In this document: piece by piece, positions 45,268-54,570 of the stretch | Numbering within the stretch: position 1 is the first letter of the stretch | Layout: each line of letters begins with the position of its first letter | DNA from: Hoeflea ulvae | Lineage (GTDB): Bacteria; Pseudomonadota; Alphaproteobacteria; Rhizobiales; Rhizobiaceae | Length of the DNA stretch: 64,000 nt | Assembly (NCBI RefSeq): GCF_026619435.1 | Contig: NZ_JAOVZQ010000001.1 | Coordinates: 627,501 to 691,500 of the forward strand | Reading direction: 5' to 3' | Position numbers and translations under genes: made by a program | The notes under the pieces: generated by a model | Seen by the model: the letters and a program-made list of their open reading frames with translations, nothing else | Database searches by the model: none | Told to the model about the DNA's origin: nothing

Positions 45268-45804
45268 ATTCGCAGACCATTCAGAGCGCCGCCAACCGCC
45301 AACGAAGGCCCCCGCGCAAACCAGAATATCCGGACCCCGACCGTCCAGCTCATTGATTCCGAAGGTCACAACCACGGCGTCGTGCCGACCGACCAGGCCT
45401 TGGCCATGGCCGAGGAGGTTGGCCTCGATCTTGTCGAGATCAATTCCGCCGGCGACGTGCCGGTTTGCAAGATCGTCGATCTGGGCAAGCTGAAATACGC
45501 ATCGCAGAAAAAAGCCTCGGAAGCGCGCAAGAAGCAGAAGACCGTCGAGGTCAAGGAAATCAAGATGCGCCCGAACATCGACACGCATGACTATGACGTG
45601 AAGATGCGCGCCATGAACCGCTTTTTCGACGAAGGCGACAAGGTCAAGGTCACGCTCAGATTCCGTGGCCGTGAAATGGCCCATATGGAACTGGGCATGA
45701 AATTGCTCCAGAAGGTCAAGGACGACACGGTCCTGATCGCCAAGGTCGAGGCCGAGCCGAAGCTCGAGGGCCGTCAGATGATGATGGTGCTGGCGCCGAA
45801 GTAA
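45268..45804 (+). CDS. infC: Translation initiation factor IF-3, ATT start codon
   Basis: A 178-residue protein: N-domain from [14 protein letters not shown], linker rich in Lys and Glu ([19 protein letters not shown]) and C-domain [15 protein letters not shown] to the conserved end [11 protein letters not shown]. The first in-frame ATG/GTG starts would lose about 38 residues of conserved N-domain; ATT 45268 behind AGGAG (9-bp spacing) restores MRRPFRA and the normal length. An AUU start is the known device by which IF-3 represses its own translation. IF-3 keeps 30S subunits free and proofreads start codons. First gene of the infC-rpmI-rplT-pheST cluster. Confidence 0.95.
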   Translation: MRRPFRAPPTANEGPRANQNIRTPTVQLIDSEGHNHGVVPTDQALAMAEEVGLDLVEINSAGDVPVCKIVDLGKLKYASQKKASEARKKQKTVEVKEIKMRPNIDTHDYDVKMRAMNRFFDEGDKVKVTLRFRGREMAHMELGMKLLQKVKDDTVLIAKVEAEPKLEGRQMMMVLAPK

Positions 45805-45824
45805 CACGATGATGGCCTGAGGCG

Positions 45825-45861
45825 AACCGGTCCGGCGTGTGCCGGGGCCGGTTTTTGCTTT
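45825..45861 (+). terminator. Terminator or attenuator between infC and rpmI
   Basis: AACCGG-T-CCGGC (45825-45836), loop GTGT, GCCGG-GG-CCGGTT (45841-45853), then TTTGCTTTT. It would end most infC transcripts or act as an attenuator for the ribosomal protein genes. Confidence 0.75.
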
Positions 45862-46065
45862 TATCGGGCGGAATCATTGCAACACCCGTTGCGCTTTAAT
45901 CCGGCTACGGCTATAAGGCGCGCGTTCAAACCGGCCGGCAGGGCATGCCGAGGCGGTTGTCAACGCTTGATGCAAATGGGGACTTCGCCCTTTGTATCTC
46001 ACCCAACAAGAAGACGGCTGCGTGGCGCCATAACGGCGCGCAAAGGCCTCATAAGGAGTAGCGAA

Positions 46066-46266
46066 ATGCCCAAGATGAAGACGAAATCGTCTGCCAAGAA
46101 GCGGTTCAAGATCACGGCAACCGGCAAGGTTATGGCCGCCGCCGCAGGCAAGCGCCATGGCATGATCAAACGGTCCAACAAGTTCCTTCGCGACGCCCGC
46201 GGCACCATGGTTCTGTCCGAACCTGACGCCAAGATCGTCAAGAAGTTTCTTCCCAACGGCCTTTAA
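46066..46266 (+). CDS. rpmI: 50S ribosomal protein L35
   Basis: A 66-residue, lysine/arginine-rich protein starting [20 protein letters not shown], the standard L35 start, and ending [12 protein letters not shown] 46066 lies behind AAGGAG; the frame is open further upstream but without similarity. L35 is part of the large subunit. rplT follows after 37 bp. Confidence 0.97.
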   Translation: MPKMKTKSSAKKRFKITATGKVMAAAAGKRHGMIKRSNKFLRDARGTMVLSEPDAKIVKKFLPNGL

Positions 46267-46303
46267 GAAGCGCCGGGACCACCGAATTTAAGGAGATCAT
46301 GAT

Positions 46304-46705
46304 ATGGCACGCGTAAAACGGGGCGTACCCGCCCATGCAAAGCACAAGAAAGTCCTGAAGAAAGCCAAGGGCTTTTACGGACGCCGCAAAAATACCATCC
46401 GCGCAGCGAAGGCCGCCGTCGACAAGTCGATGCAATACGCCTATCGCGACCGCAAGGTCCGCAAGCGGAATTTCCGCGCTCTCTGGATCCAGCGCATCAA
46501 CGCCGCTGTCCGCGAGCACGGCCTGACCTATGGCCGCTTCATCGATGGTCTGACCAAGTCGGGCATCGAGGTTGACCGCAAGGTTCTTTCCGACATGGCG
46601 ATCCATGATGCGGAAGCCTTCGGCGTACTCATCGCCGCTTCCAAGGAAGCGCTTGTGTACCTCAAGGATTCCACGCCGAACGAATTTGAAAGCGCTGTCG
46701 CCTAA
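46304..46705 (+). CDS. rplT: 50S ribosomal protein L20
   Basis: A 133-residue basic protein with the standard start [19 protein letters not shown] and the helical 23S rRNA-binding segment [20 protein letters not shown]20 is an early assembly protein and in several bacteria represses the infC-rpmI-rplT operon by binding the rpmI leader. It follows AAGGAGAT and a hairpin follows its stop. Confidence 0.97.
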   Translation: MARVKRGVPAHAKHKKVLKKAKGFYGRRKNTIRAAKAAVDKSMQYAYRDRKVRKRNFRALWIQRINAAVREHGLTYGRFIDGLTKSGIEVDRKVLSDMAIHDAEAFGVLIAASKEALVYLKDSTPNEFESAVA

Positions 46706-46740
46706 GCCAGCGTTTTCCAAAAGCAGAATTTGAATTTTGG

Positions 46741-46780
46741 GATCCCGCGCTGGCACGGCTGGCGCGGGATCTTTCGTTTC
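46741..46780 (+). terminator. Terminator or attenuator between rplT and pheS
   Basis: GATCCCGCGC (46741-46750), 11-base loop, GCGCGGGATC (46762-46771), then TTTCGTTTC. The perfect 10-bp stem sits 36 bp after rplT and 100 bp before pheS. Confidence 0.75.
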
Positions 46781-46880
46781 AGGACCGGGCAATCCCTGTT
46801 TCGTGACAATGCCAATTCGTTTAAGCACGGGCGAGCCGCCCGCCAGATACGGCCAGCAAAAATACAGGTAGTCAAAGACC

Positions 46881-47966
46881 ATGAGCCAGTACCAGACACT
46901 TGAAACCTCCATCATGGCCGAGATCGCGGCGAGCGCCGACGAGGCGACCATCGAGGCCGTACGGGTGTCGGCCCTCGGCAAGAAGGGCTCCGTCTCCGAA
47001 CTGCTCAAGGGGCTGGGCAAGATGTCCGCCGAGGAACGCCAGGAAGCAGGTCCTGCGATCAACGGCCTCAAGGCGCGCGTCGCCGATGCCATTGCAGCCC
47101 GCAAGAGCGAGTTGCGCGATGCCGCCATTACCGAACGCCTGGCGCGCGAAACAGTTGATGTCAGCCTGCCGGTACGCTCGTCACCGGCCGAACGCGGCCG
47201 CATCCATCCGATCAGCCAGATCACCGACGAGATCACCGCGATCTTCGCCGATATGGGCTTTGCCATTGCCGAAGGTCCCGATATCGAGACCGATCATTAC
47301 AATTTCACCGCGCTGAATTTTCCCGACGGCCATCCGGCGCGGGAAATGCACGATACCTTCTTCCTCGAGCCAGATGACAAGGGCGAGCGCAAGGTGCTGC
47401 GCACCCACACCTCGCCGGTGCAGGTCCGCACCATGGAAACGCAGAAGCCGCCGATCCGCATCGTCATTCCGGGCAAGACCTACCGGCAGGATTCCGACGC
47501 CACCCATTCGCCGATGTTCCATCAGGTCGAGGGGCTGGTGATCGACAAGACCGCCAATGTCGGCCATCTGCGCTGGGTGCTGGAGGAATTCTGCAAGACC
47601 TTTTTCGAGGTCGACAATGTGGTGATGCGCTTCCGCCCGTCGTTCTTTCCCTTCACCGAGCCCTCTTTCGAGGTCGATATCCAGTGCGACCGCACCTCGG
47701 GTCCGATCGTCAAGTTCGGCGAGGGCTCCGACTGGATGGAGATTCTGGGCTGCGGCATGGTGCATCCCAATGTGCTGCGCGCTGGCGGACTGGATCCCGA
47801 CGAATATCAGGGCTTTGCCTGGGGCATGGGGCTCGACCGCATCGCCATGCTGAAATACGGCATGCCCGACCTGCGCGACTTTTTCAACGCCGATGTCCGC
47901 TGGACCAGCCACTACGGCTTCCGCCCCCTCGACATGCCGACCCTGTTCGGCGGCCTGAGCGCGTAA
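46881..47966 (+). CDS. pheS: Phenylalanyl-tRNA synthetase alpha subunit
   Basis: A 361-residue class II synthetase subunit. The N-terminal coiled-coil (about 1-85) contacts tRNA-Phe; the catalytic core shows motif 1 near [14 protein letters not shown], motif 2 near [11 protein letters not shown] and motif 3 [17 protein letters not shown]. It pairs with PheT as an alpha2beta2 enzyme charging tRNA with phenylalanine. Genes are adjacent (13 bp), so both are made from one message. Confidence 0.97.
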   Translation: MSQYQTLETSIMAEIAASADEATIEAVRVSALGKKGSVSELLKGLGKMSAEERQEAGPAINGLKARVADAIAARKSELRDAAITERLARETVDVSLPVRSSPAERGRIHPISQITDEITAIFADMGFAIAEGPDIETDHYNFTALNFPDGHPAREMHDTFFLEPDDKGERKVLRTHTSPVQVRTMETQKPPIRIVIPGKTYRQDSDATHSPMFHQVEGLVIDKTANVGHLRWVLEEFCKTFFEVDNVVMRFRPSFFPFTEPSFEVDIQCDRTSGPIVKFGEGSDWMEILGCGMVHPNVLRAGGLDPDEYQGFAWGMGLDRIAMLKYGMPDLRDFFNADVRWTSHYGFRPLDMPTLFGGLSA

Positions 47967-47979
47967 GGAGAATAGACCC

Positions 47980-50391
47980 ATGAAATTCACACTCTCCTGG
48001 CTCAAGGATCACCTTGATACCAACGCTCCTCTTGATGCAATTGTCGAGCGGCTGACGGCCATCGGCCTCGAAGTCGAGGATGTCGACGACAAGGCGGCCT
48101 ACAGGCCGTTCACCATCGCCGGGGTCGTCTCTGCCGAGCCGCACCCCAATGCCGACAAGCTGCGCGTGTTGATGGTCGACAAGGGCGACGGCAAGCCGGT
48201 GCAGATCGTCTGCGGCGCGCCCAATGCCCGCGCCGGGCTGATTGGCGCGCTGGCCGAGCCGGGCACCTATGTCCCGGGCATCGATGTGACCTTGTCGGTC
48301 GGCAATATCCGCGGCGTTGAAAGCCACGGCATGATGTGCTCGGAAAAAGAGCTCGACATGTCCGACAGCCATGACGGAATCATCGACCTGCCCGAGGATG
48401 CGCCGATCGGCACGCCGTTTGCGTCCTATGCCGGGCTTGATGATCCGGTCATCGAGATCAATTTGACGCCGAACCGTCCCGATTGCACCTCGATCTACGG
48501 CATCGCCCGCGATCTGGCAGCTTCCGGCCTCGGCACGCTGAAGCAGCCGCAGGCCCCGAGCTTTGCCGTGGATGGCGAGACGACGCAGAATGTGAAGATC
48601 ATTCTCGACGATGAATCGCTCTGCCCCGGCTTTGCCTGGCGGCTGGTGCGTGGCGTCAAGAACGGCCCGAGCCCGAAATGGATGCAGAAGCGGCTTTTGG
48701 CCATCGGTCTGCGCCCGATCTCGGCGCTGGTCGATGTCACCAACTACATGACCTTCGACCAGGGCCGGCCGATGCATGTCTTCGACGCCGACAAGGTCAA
48801 GGGCGAGCTGGTGGTGCGCCGCGCCCAGGAAGGCGAGGAAATCCTCGCGCTCGATGGCCGCACCTACAAGCTCAATCCGGCCAATGTGGTGATCGCCGAC
48901 GACAATGGTCCCGAATCGATCGGCGGCATCATGGGCGGCGAGCATTCCGGCTGCGACGACAACACCACCAATGTGCTGATCGAATCCGCGCTCTGGGACC
49001 CGATCAACATCGCCAAGACCGGCCGCAGCCACGGCATCATCACCGATGCCCGCTACCGCTTCGAGCGTGGCGTCGATCCTGAGTACATGGTTCCGGGGCT
49101 TGAGCGCACCACCGAACTGGTGTTCGACATGTGCGGCGGCACCGCAGCCGAAGTCCGGGTGACCGGCTATTCCGGCCACGACAAGAAAATCGTCGATTTC
49201 CCCTTCGCCGAAGTCAAGCGTCTGACCGGCCTGACCGTCTCCGATGACGAATCGCGAAAAATCCTCACCGGCCTCGGCTTCGAGGTCACGGGCAGCGGCG
49301 AAACCGTCAAGGTTGCGGTTCCGTCCTGGCGTCCGGATATCGACGGCAAGGCCGATCTGGTCGAAGAGGTCATGCGTGTGTTCGGCGTCGACAAGATCGC
49401 GCCCGAGCCGCTGGCGCCGACCGGTTCGGTCAACGGCAAGATCCTGACAACGATCCAGATCCGCACCCGGTCGGCCAAGCGCGCACTGGCATCACGCGGC
49501 ATGCTCGAGGCTGTCACCTGGTCATTTATCTCGGCCGAGCAGGCCAAGCTGTTTGGCGGCGGAAGCCGGGCGCTGAAACTGGTCAATCCGATCGCCGCCG
49601 ACATGTCCGACATGCGGCCGTCGCTGCTGCCGGGCCTGCTGCTGGCGGCCCAGCGCAATGCCGACCGCGGCTATGGCGATGTGGCGCTGTTTGAAGTCTC
49701 CGGCACCTATGAGAACGACACGCCCGAAGGCCAGCGCCGGGTCGCTGGCGGCATCCGCCGCGGCACAGCACTGATGACCGGTTCGGGCCGCCACTGGGAT
49801 GGCGCGGCCAAGCCGGTTGGCGTGTTCGATGCCAAGGCCGATGCGATTGCGGTGCTTGAAGCCTGCGGCGCGCCGGTCGACCGGCTGTCCTTCGAACCCG
49901 GCGCTCCGGACTGGTATCATCCCGGCCGCTCCGGCCTGATCAAGCTCGGTCCGAAAACCGTGCTCGGCCATTTCGGCGAATTCCATCCTAACACGCTTTC
50001 GGCCCTGGATGTCTCCGGTCCGCTCTGCGGCTTCGAGGTGTTCCTCGACGCCATTCCGGAAGCCAAGCGCAAGGCCACCCGCACCAAGCCGGTGCTGTCG
50101 CTCTCGGCCTTCCAAGCCGTGCGCCGCGACTTTGCCTTCGTGGTCGATTCCGATGTGCCCGCCGCGACGCTGATCCGCGCCGCGTTAGGAGCCGACAAGG
50201 CGCTGGTCACCGGCGTCAATGTCTTCGATCTGTTCGAAGGCCCGTCGCTGGGCGAGGGAAAGAAGTCGCTGGCTATCGAAATCACCATCCAGCCGCGCGA
50301 TCGCACGCTGACCGACGAAGATCTCGACAAGCTGGCCAAGGCGGTCATCGCCAATGTCGAAAAATCCTCGGGCGGCGTGCTCAGGGGGTGA
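47980..50391 (+). CDS. pheT: Phenylalanyl-tRNA synthetase beta subunit
   Basis: An 803-residue protein of normal length. It contains the EMAP-type tRNA-binding domain (about 40-150), the B3/B4 editing domain with its glycine/His segment, the B5 domain, and the C-terminal ferredoxin-fold anticodon-binding domain (about 710-803, RRDFAFVVD to [15 protein letters not shown]). The beta subunit binds tRNA-Phe and hydrolyses mischarged Tyr-tRNA. Start ATG 47980 behind AAGGAGAA. Confidence 0.97.
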   Translation: MKFTLSWLKDHLDTNAPLDAIVERLTAIGLEVEDVDDKAAYRPFTIAGVVSAEPHPNADKLRVLMVDKGDGKPVQIVCGAPNARAGLIGALAEPGTYVPGIDVTLSVGNIRGVESHGMMCSEKELDMSDSHDGIIDLPEDAPIGTPFASYAGLDDPVIEINLTPNRPDCTSIYGIARDLAASGLGTLKQPQAPSFAVDGETTQNVKIILDDESLCPGFAWRLVRGVKNGPSPKWMQKRLLAIGLRPISALVDVTNYMTFDQGRPMHVFDADKVKGELVVRRAQEGEEILALDGRTYKLNPANVVIADDNGPESIGGIMGGEHSGCDDNTTNVLIESALWDPINIAKTGRSHGIITDARYRFERGVDPEYMVPGLERTTELVFDMCGGTAAEVRVTGYSGHDKKIVDFPFAEVKRLTGLTVSDDESRKILTGLGFEVTGSGETVKVAVPSWRPDIDGKADLVEEVMRVFGVDKIAPEPLAPTGSVNGKILTTIQIRTRSAKRALASRGMLEAVTWSFISAEQAKLFGGGSRALKLVNPIAADMSDMRPSLLPGLLLAAQRNADRGYGDVALFEVSGTYENDTPEGQRRVAGGIRRGTALMTGSGRHWDGAAKPVGVFDAKADAIAVLEACGAPVDRLSFEPGAPDWYHPGRSGLIKLGPKTVLGHFGEFHPNTLSALDVSGPLCGFEVFLDAIPEAKRKATRTKPVLSLSAFQAVRRDFAFVVDSDVPAATLIRAALGADKALVTGVNVFDLFEGPSLGEGKKSLAIEITIQPRDRTLTDEDLDKLAKAVIANVEKSSGGVLRG

Positions 50392-50404
50392 TCCGTCAAT
50401 CGGG

Positions 50405-50423
50405 GCGGTCCTGAACGGACCGC
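50405..50423 (+). terminator. Hairpin after pheT
   Basis: GCGGTCC (50405-50411), loop TGAAC, GGACCGC (50417-50423), 14 bp after the pheT stop. No U-tract follows, so only a weak terminator candidate. Confidence 0.4.
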
Positions 50424-50559
50424 TCCGGCCGGATGAAGCGGGTCACGTCAACCCGCCAACAAAATTGCTGTCCCGACCGATCAATTGCCCCGGTGCTCTT
50501 GCCGAAGTGGTCTCTGCAATTGCATGTTGTGCGTCGATGAGATCAAGCGCCGGAGTGTA

Positions 50560-51954
50560 ATGCGTATCATGAACCCCATTCTCAATTCCGACAGCTACAA
50601 ATACTCGCATTTTGCGCAATACCCGCCCGAAACGGCGGCGATTTCGGCCTATATCGAGGCGCGGCCCGGCGGCAAGCACGACCATGTGCTGTTCTTCGGC
50701 CTGCAGATGTTTTTAAAAGATTATCTCTCCCGCAAGATCACCATGGCCGATGTCGACGAGGCCGAGGAGATGATCACCGCCCACGGGCTGCCGTTTCACC
50801 GCGACGGCTTCGAGAAGATCGTCACCCGCCACAATGGTCATTTCCCGCTGCTGATCGAGGCTTTGCCCGAGGGGATGGTGGCGCCTACCGGCACGCCGCT
50901 GGTGCAGGTCAGGAACACCGATCCGGATTTCTTCTGGCTGCCGACCTTTATCGAGACCGCACTCTTGCGCGCGGTCTGGTATCCCTCCACCGTCGCCACG
51001 GTCTCTCATGGCGCGCGCCAGATCATCGCCGCTTCGCTCGAGCGCACCTGCGACGCGCCCGACGAGGTGCTGCCGTTCCGGCTGCATGATTTCGGCGCCC
51101 GCGGCACCACGTCGCTCGAACAGGCCGGCATCGGCGGCGTCGCCCATCTGGTCAATTTCCTCGGCACCGACACTGTCAGCGCGCTGGTCACGGCGCGGCG
51201 CTTTTATCACGAGCAGATGGCTGGCTTCTCGATTCCCGCCGCCGAGCATTCGACCATGACCAGCTGGGGCGAGGACCGCGAGACCGAGGCCTATCGCAAC
51301 ATGCTCAAGCAGTTCGCCGGCCCCGGCAAGCTCGTCGCCGTGGTCTCCGATTCCTATGATCTCTATCGCGCGGTGAAGAACATCTGGGGCGAAGAGCTTA
51401 AGGCCGAGGTCGAGGCCACTGGCGGCACGCTGGTGGTGCGGCCCGATTCCGGCGACGCCACGCGCGTGCCGGTCGACACCGTCGAGATGCTCGGCGAGAT
51501 TTTCGGCTTTTCCCTGAACAACAAGGGCTACAAGGTGCTCAACCCGGCGGTCCGCGTCATCCAGGGCGACGGCGTCACGCCCGATTCCATCCGCATCATT
51601 CTCGGCCGGCTGGAAGACCGGGGATGGTCGGCGGAAAACATCGCCTTCGGCATGGGCGCGGGTCTGTTGCAGAAGGTCAATCGCGACACGTTGCGCTTTG
51701 CCATGAAGGCCAATGCCCGGCAGGACAAGGATGACGCCTGGCACGGCATCAACAAGAACCCCAAGACAGATCCCGGCAAGGCTTCAAAGCGCTACCGCCA
51801 GGCGGTGGTGATGGAGGGCGGCCGGCCGCTGGCCGTGGCGCTGAAGGATATCGGCGAGCGCCAAAACCTGCTGCAGCCGGTGTGGCAGGATGGCGAATTG
51901 CTGGTCGACTGGACCCTGGCGGAAATCCGCGAACGCGCGGCGTCGGGCAAATAG
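50560..51954 (+). CDS. Nicotinamide phosphoribosyltransferase (NAMPT/NadV)
   Basis: A 464-residue enzyme with NAMPT features: NSDSYKYSHFAQYP at the start, HDFGARGTTSLEQA (aromatic/Arg site) near 184, SDSYDLYRAV, VVRPDSGDATRVPVDT and FGMGAGLLQKVNRDT. It makes nicotinamide mononucleotide from nicotinamide and PRPP, giving a deamidation-independent NAD salvage route. I start at ATG 50560 behind CGGAG; ATG 50569 is also possible and the upstream cysteine-rich extension is not family-like. Standing alone, with no NMN adenylyltransferase beside it. Confidence 0.92.
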   Translation: MRIMNPILNSDSYKYSHFAQYPPETAAISAYIEARPGGKHDHVLFFGLQMFLKDYLSRKITMADVDEAEEMITAHGLPFHRDGFEKIVTRHNGHFPLLIEALPEGMVAPTGTPLVQVRNTDPDFFWLPTFIETALLRAVWYPSTVATVSHGARQIIAASLERTCDAPDEVLPFRLHDFGARGTTSLEQAGIGGVAHLVNFLGTDTVSALVTARRFYHEQMAGFSIPAAEHSTMTSWGEDRETEAYRNMLKQFAGPGKLVAVVSDSYDLYRAVKNIWGEELKAEVEATGGTLVVRPDSGDATRVPVDTVEMLGEIFGFSLNNKGYKVLNPAVRVIQGDGVTPDSIRIILGRLEDRGWSAENIAFGMGAGLLQKVNRDTLRFAMKANARQDKDDAWHGINKNPKTDPGKASKRYRQAVVMEGGRPLAVALKDIGERQNLLQPVWQDGELLVDWTLAEIRERAASGK

Positions 51955-52043
51955 GCCTGCAGTTTTGCCGGACGCCGATCCGGATGTAAAACACCAAAGA
52001 CGCAGCGCCGCAGTGTGCCGCAGCAAATAATTGGGAGAAAATC

Positions 52044-53030
52044 ATGTTTCGATGGGGAATTTTGTCGACCGCCAAGATTGGCCGCGATCACGTCATCCCG
52101 CAATTCCAGGATTCCAAAAACGGCGTGGTCAGCGCCATTGCCAGCCGCGACCATGATCGCGCCCGCGCTCTGTGCGACCGTTTCGGCGTGCCCTTAGCCT
52201 TCGGCTCCTATGAGGAATTGCTAGCCTCACCTGATGTCGATGGCGTCTACATTCCGCTGCCGACCTCGCAGCACATCGAATGGGCAATCAAGGCGGCCCA
52301 GGCCGGCAAGCATGTTCTGTGTGAAAAGCCGATCTCGCTCAATGCCGATGAAATCGCGCCGTTGATTGCCGCCCGCGATGCCGCCGGAGTGCTGGTCAGC
52401 GAGGCCTTCATGGTCACCTACCACCCGCAATGGCACAAGGTCCGGGCGCTGATCGCCGAGGGCGCCATCGGCCGCCTGCGCCATGTCCAGGGCGCATTCG
52501 CCTATCACAATGTCGATCCGTCCAACATGCGCAACACCGCCTCGCTCGGCGGCGGCGGGTTGCCTGATATCGGCGTCTATCCGACGGTCGCCACCCGCTT
52601 CTCCACCGGCAAGGAGCCACTGCGGGTGCAGGGCAGCGTCGAGTTCGATCCCGATTTCGGCACCGACCGCTACGCCAATGTCAATGCCGATTTCGGCGAC
52701 TTCACCCTCAGCTTCTACTGCTCCACCCAGATGGCGGCGCGTCAGCTGATGGTCTTCCACGGCGAGGACGGCTACATCGAGGTCGGCGCCCCGTTCAATG
52801 CCGGAGATTACGGCCATCCGACGGTGGTGCTCGAACGGCGCGGCCATGACGAGGCCAGCATCTTCCGCTTTGGCGGCGTGCGCCAGTACCGGCTGCAGGC
52901 CGAGGCCTTCGTCCGCAAGGTCGGCGGCAGCGATGACGAGGTGTTCACGCTCGAGCAGTCGGTGCTCAATCAGAAGCTCATTGACGCGATCTATCGCGCC
53001 GCCAGGCATGACAGCTGGGAAACCGTGTAG
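52044..53030 (+). CDS. Gfo/Idh/MocA-family oxidoreductase
   Basis: A 328-residue NAD(P)-binding protein: the dinucleotide loop [16 protein letters not shown] at the N-terminus, [12 protein letters not shown] near 91-102 with the family Lys, and a C-terminal alpha/beta domain. Similar proteins include dimeric dihydrodiol dehydrogenase-like and glucose-fructose oxidoreductase-like enzymes. ATG 52044 follows GGGAGAAAATC. It is a single-gene unit between NAMPT and the convergent gtrA-like gene; substrate unknown. Confidence 0.9.
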   Translation: MFRWGILSTAKIGRDHVIPQFQDSKNGVVSAIASRDHDRARALCDRFGVPLAFGSYEELLASPDVDGVYIPLPTSQHIEWAIKAAQAGKHVLCEKPISLNADEIAPLIAARDAAGVLVSEAFMVTYHPQWHKVRALIAEGAIGRLRHVQGAFAYHNVDPSNMRNTASLGGGGLPDIGVYPTVATRFSTGKEPLRVQGSVEFDPDFGTDRYANVNADFGDFTLSFYCSTQMAARQLMVFHGEDGYIEVGAPFNAGDYGHPTVVLERRGHDEASIFRFGGVRQYRLQAEAFVRKVGGSDDEVFTLEQSVLNQKLIDAIYRAARHDSWETV

Positions 53031-53055
53031 CAAAACGGGACAGGCGGGAAGCCGT

Positions 53056-53436
53056 TCAGCGTTTTGCGCCGAAGACGAAGCGGGAATAGCCCAGATAGGA
53101 AAACACGGTGGCTGATCCTGATCCCAGGATCAGCGCAAGATAGGGCGAGATGCCCGGCAGCGAGAGCAGGCTTGCCGAATAGACCGCGTAATTGAGCAGC
53201 GCCGATGCGATGCCGACGCTGCCATAGCGCGCACCCTCGACCGCCACCTTGCGGTGCGATGCGCCGAAGGTGAAGGTGCGGTTGATGCCATAGGTGCTCA
53301 GCATCGCCGAGCCGATGGCCAGCACCCGGGCGCTGAACGGGCCAAGCAGGCCTGAATCCAGGAACATCCACAGCACACCCATGTCCACCGTGAAGCCCAC
53401 GGCGCCTGCGAACAGGAAGAAGGCAATTTTTCTCAT
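53056..53436 (-). CDS. GtrA-like membrane protein
   Basis: A 126-residue protein with four hydrophobic segments and GtrA elements (FLFAGAVGFTVDMGVLW, YGINRTFTFGA, YLGYSRFVF). GtrA proteins are thought to flip undecaprenyl-phosphate sugars made by a GtrB-type transferase. The GT2 gene upstream overlaps its start by four bases, so the two are a pair. Confidence 0.9.
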   Translation of the reverse strand: MRKIAFFLFAGAVGFTVDMGVLWMFLDSGLLGPFSARVLAIGSAMLSTYGINRTFTFGASHRKVAVEGARYGSVGIASALLNYAVYSASLLSLPGISPYLALILGSGSATVFSYLGYSRFVFGAKR

Positions 53437-54464
53437 GAAGCGCGTTTTCGGCTCTCGGTTGCGTCAGGCAGCGAACCGGCTTTTCCGGTTGCCCTGAGGT
53501 CCTGCGCCACAGCCTTGTCCAGGTCAATGCGTGTCGGTGAAATTGACAGGTAATGAAAGCGTTTTTGTTCCGCCCGGCCGCGCGCCACCGAATCCAGGAT
53601 CACGCCGCCGGCAAAGATCATAAGCGACATCATCATCAGCGCCATGGCCAGCATCCAGGTCGGCATCCGGGTGACCAGGCCGGTGAGGAAATACTCGTTG
53701 AGCACCGGCACCATGAACATCATCGACGCCGCCAGCGTGGCGATGCTGAGATAGCTGAAGAATGTGAAGGGCCGGGTTTCCTTCATCAGCATGGCGAACA
53801 TCCACAGGATCTTGGCGCCGTCGCCGAAGGTGGAGAGCTTGGAATGCGAGCCTTCCGGCCGGCGCCCGTAATCCAGCGCCAGCTCGGTCACCGGCAGCTT
53901 CAGCACCGAGGCATGCACGCTCATCTCGGTCTCGATCTCGAAACCGTCCGAGACCGCCGGAAAGCTCTTGGCGAAGCGGCGCGAAAACGCCCGGTAGCCC
54001 GAGAAGATGTCGGAAAAATCATTACCGAAAATCGACTTGTACAGCCCGTTGAAGATCGAGTTGCCGAAGGCATGGCCGCGGCGGCCGGCGTCATCGGTCA
54101 CCCCGCGTCGGGTGCCCACAACCATGTCGCAGCGCTCGGTCAGCATGGTGCGGATCAGTTCGGGCCCGTCGGCGGGCGCATAGGTGCCGTCGCCATCGGC
54201 CATGAGGTAGATATCGGCATCGATATCGGCAAACATCCGCCGCACCACATGGCCCTTGCCCTGGCGCGGCTCGCGCACCACCGTGGCGCCGGCCAGCGCT
54301 GCGCGCAGCGCGGTCTGGTCCTTGGAATTGTTGTCATAGACATAGATCCGGGCCGAAGGGATTGCCGCGCGAAACCCTGCGACGACATCGCCAATGGTGG
54401 CCGCTTCGTTGTAGCAGGGCAGAAGCACCGCGATCTCGAGGCCTTCGAACAAACCGTCTGTCAT
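53433..54464 (-). CDS. GtrB/DPM1-like family 2 glycosyltransferase with C-terminal membrane helices
   Basis: A 343-residue protein. The GT-A domain has AVLLPCYNEAATIGDVV, the DxD motif MADGDGTY and a later SGYRAFSRRF segment; two membrane segments follow (about 235-300), as in GtrB and polyprenyl-phosphate sugar synthases. It should attach a sugar to undecaprenyl phosphate for flipping by the GtrA-like partner. I start at ATG 54464 (MTDGLFEG); ATG 54476 is possible. A start at 54614 would run into the divergent gene. Confidence 0.9.
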   Translation of the reverse strand: MTDGLFEGLEIAVLLPCYNEAATIGDVVAGFRAAIPSARIYVYDNNSKDQTALRAALAGATVVREPRQGKGHVVRRMFADIDADIYLMADGDGTYAPADGPELIRTMLTERCDMVVGTRRGVTDDAGRRGHAFGNSIFNGLYKSIFGNDFSDIFSGYRAFSRRFAKSFPAVSDGFEIETEMSVHASVLKLPVTELALDYGRRPEGSHSKLSTFGDGAKILWMFAMLMKETRPFTFFSYLSIATLAASMMFMVPVLNEYFLTGLVTRMPTWMLAMALMMMSLMIFAGGVILDSVARGRAEQKRFHYLSISPTRIDLDKAVAQDLRATGKAGSLPDATESRKRAS

Positions 54465-54570
54465 GTCAATCACCATTGGCTGCGAGCAGTGCTTGCTCGT
54501 GGCTTTACTATTTCTTGAGAAGGTTAAGGCTAGGTTGAACTCACCCAAGAAAGTGCGCGTTGGAGTTCCC

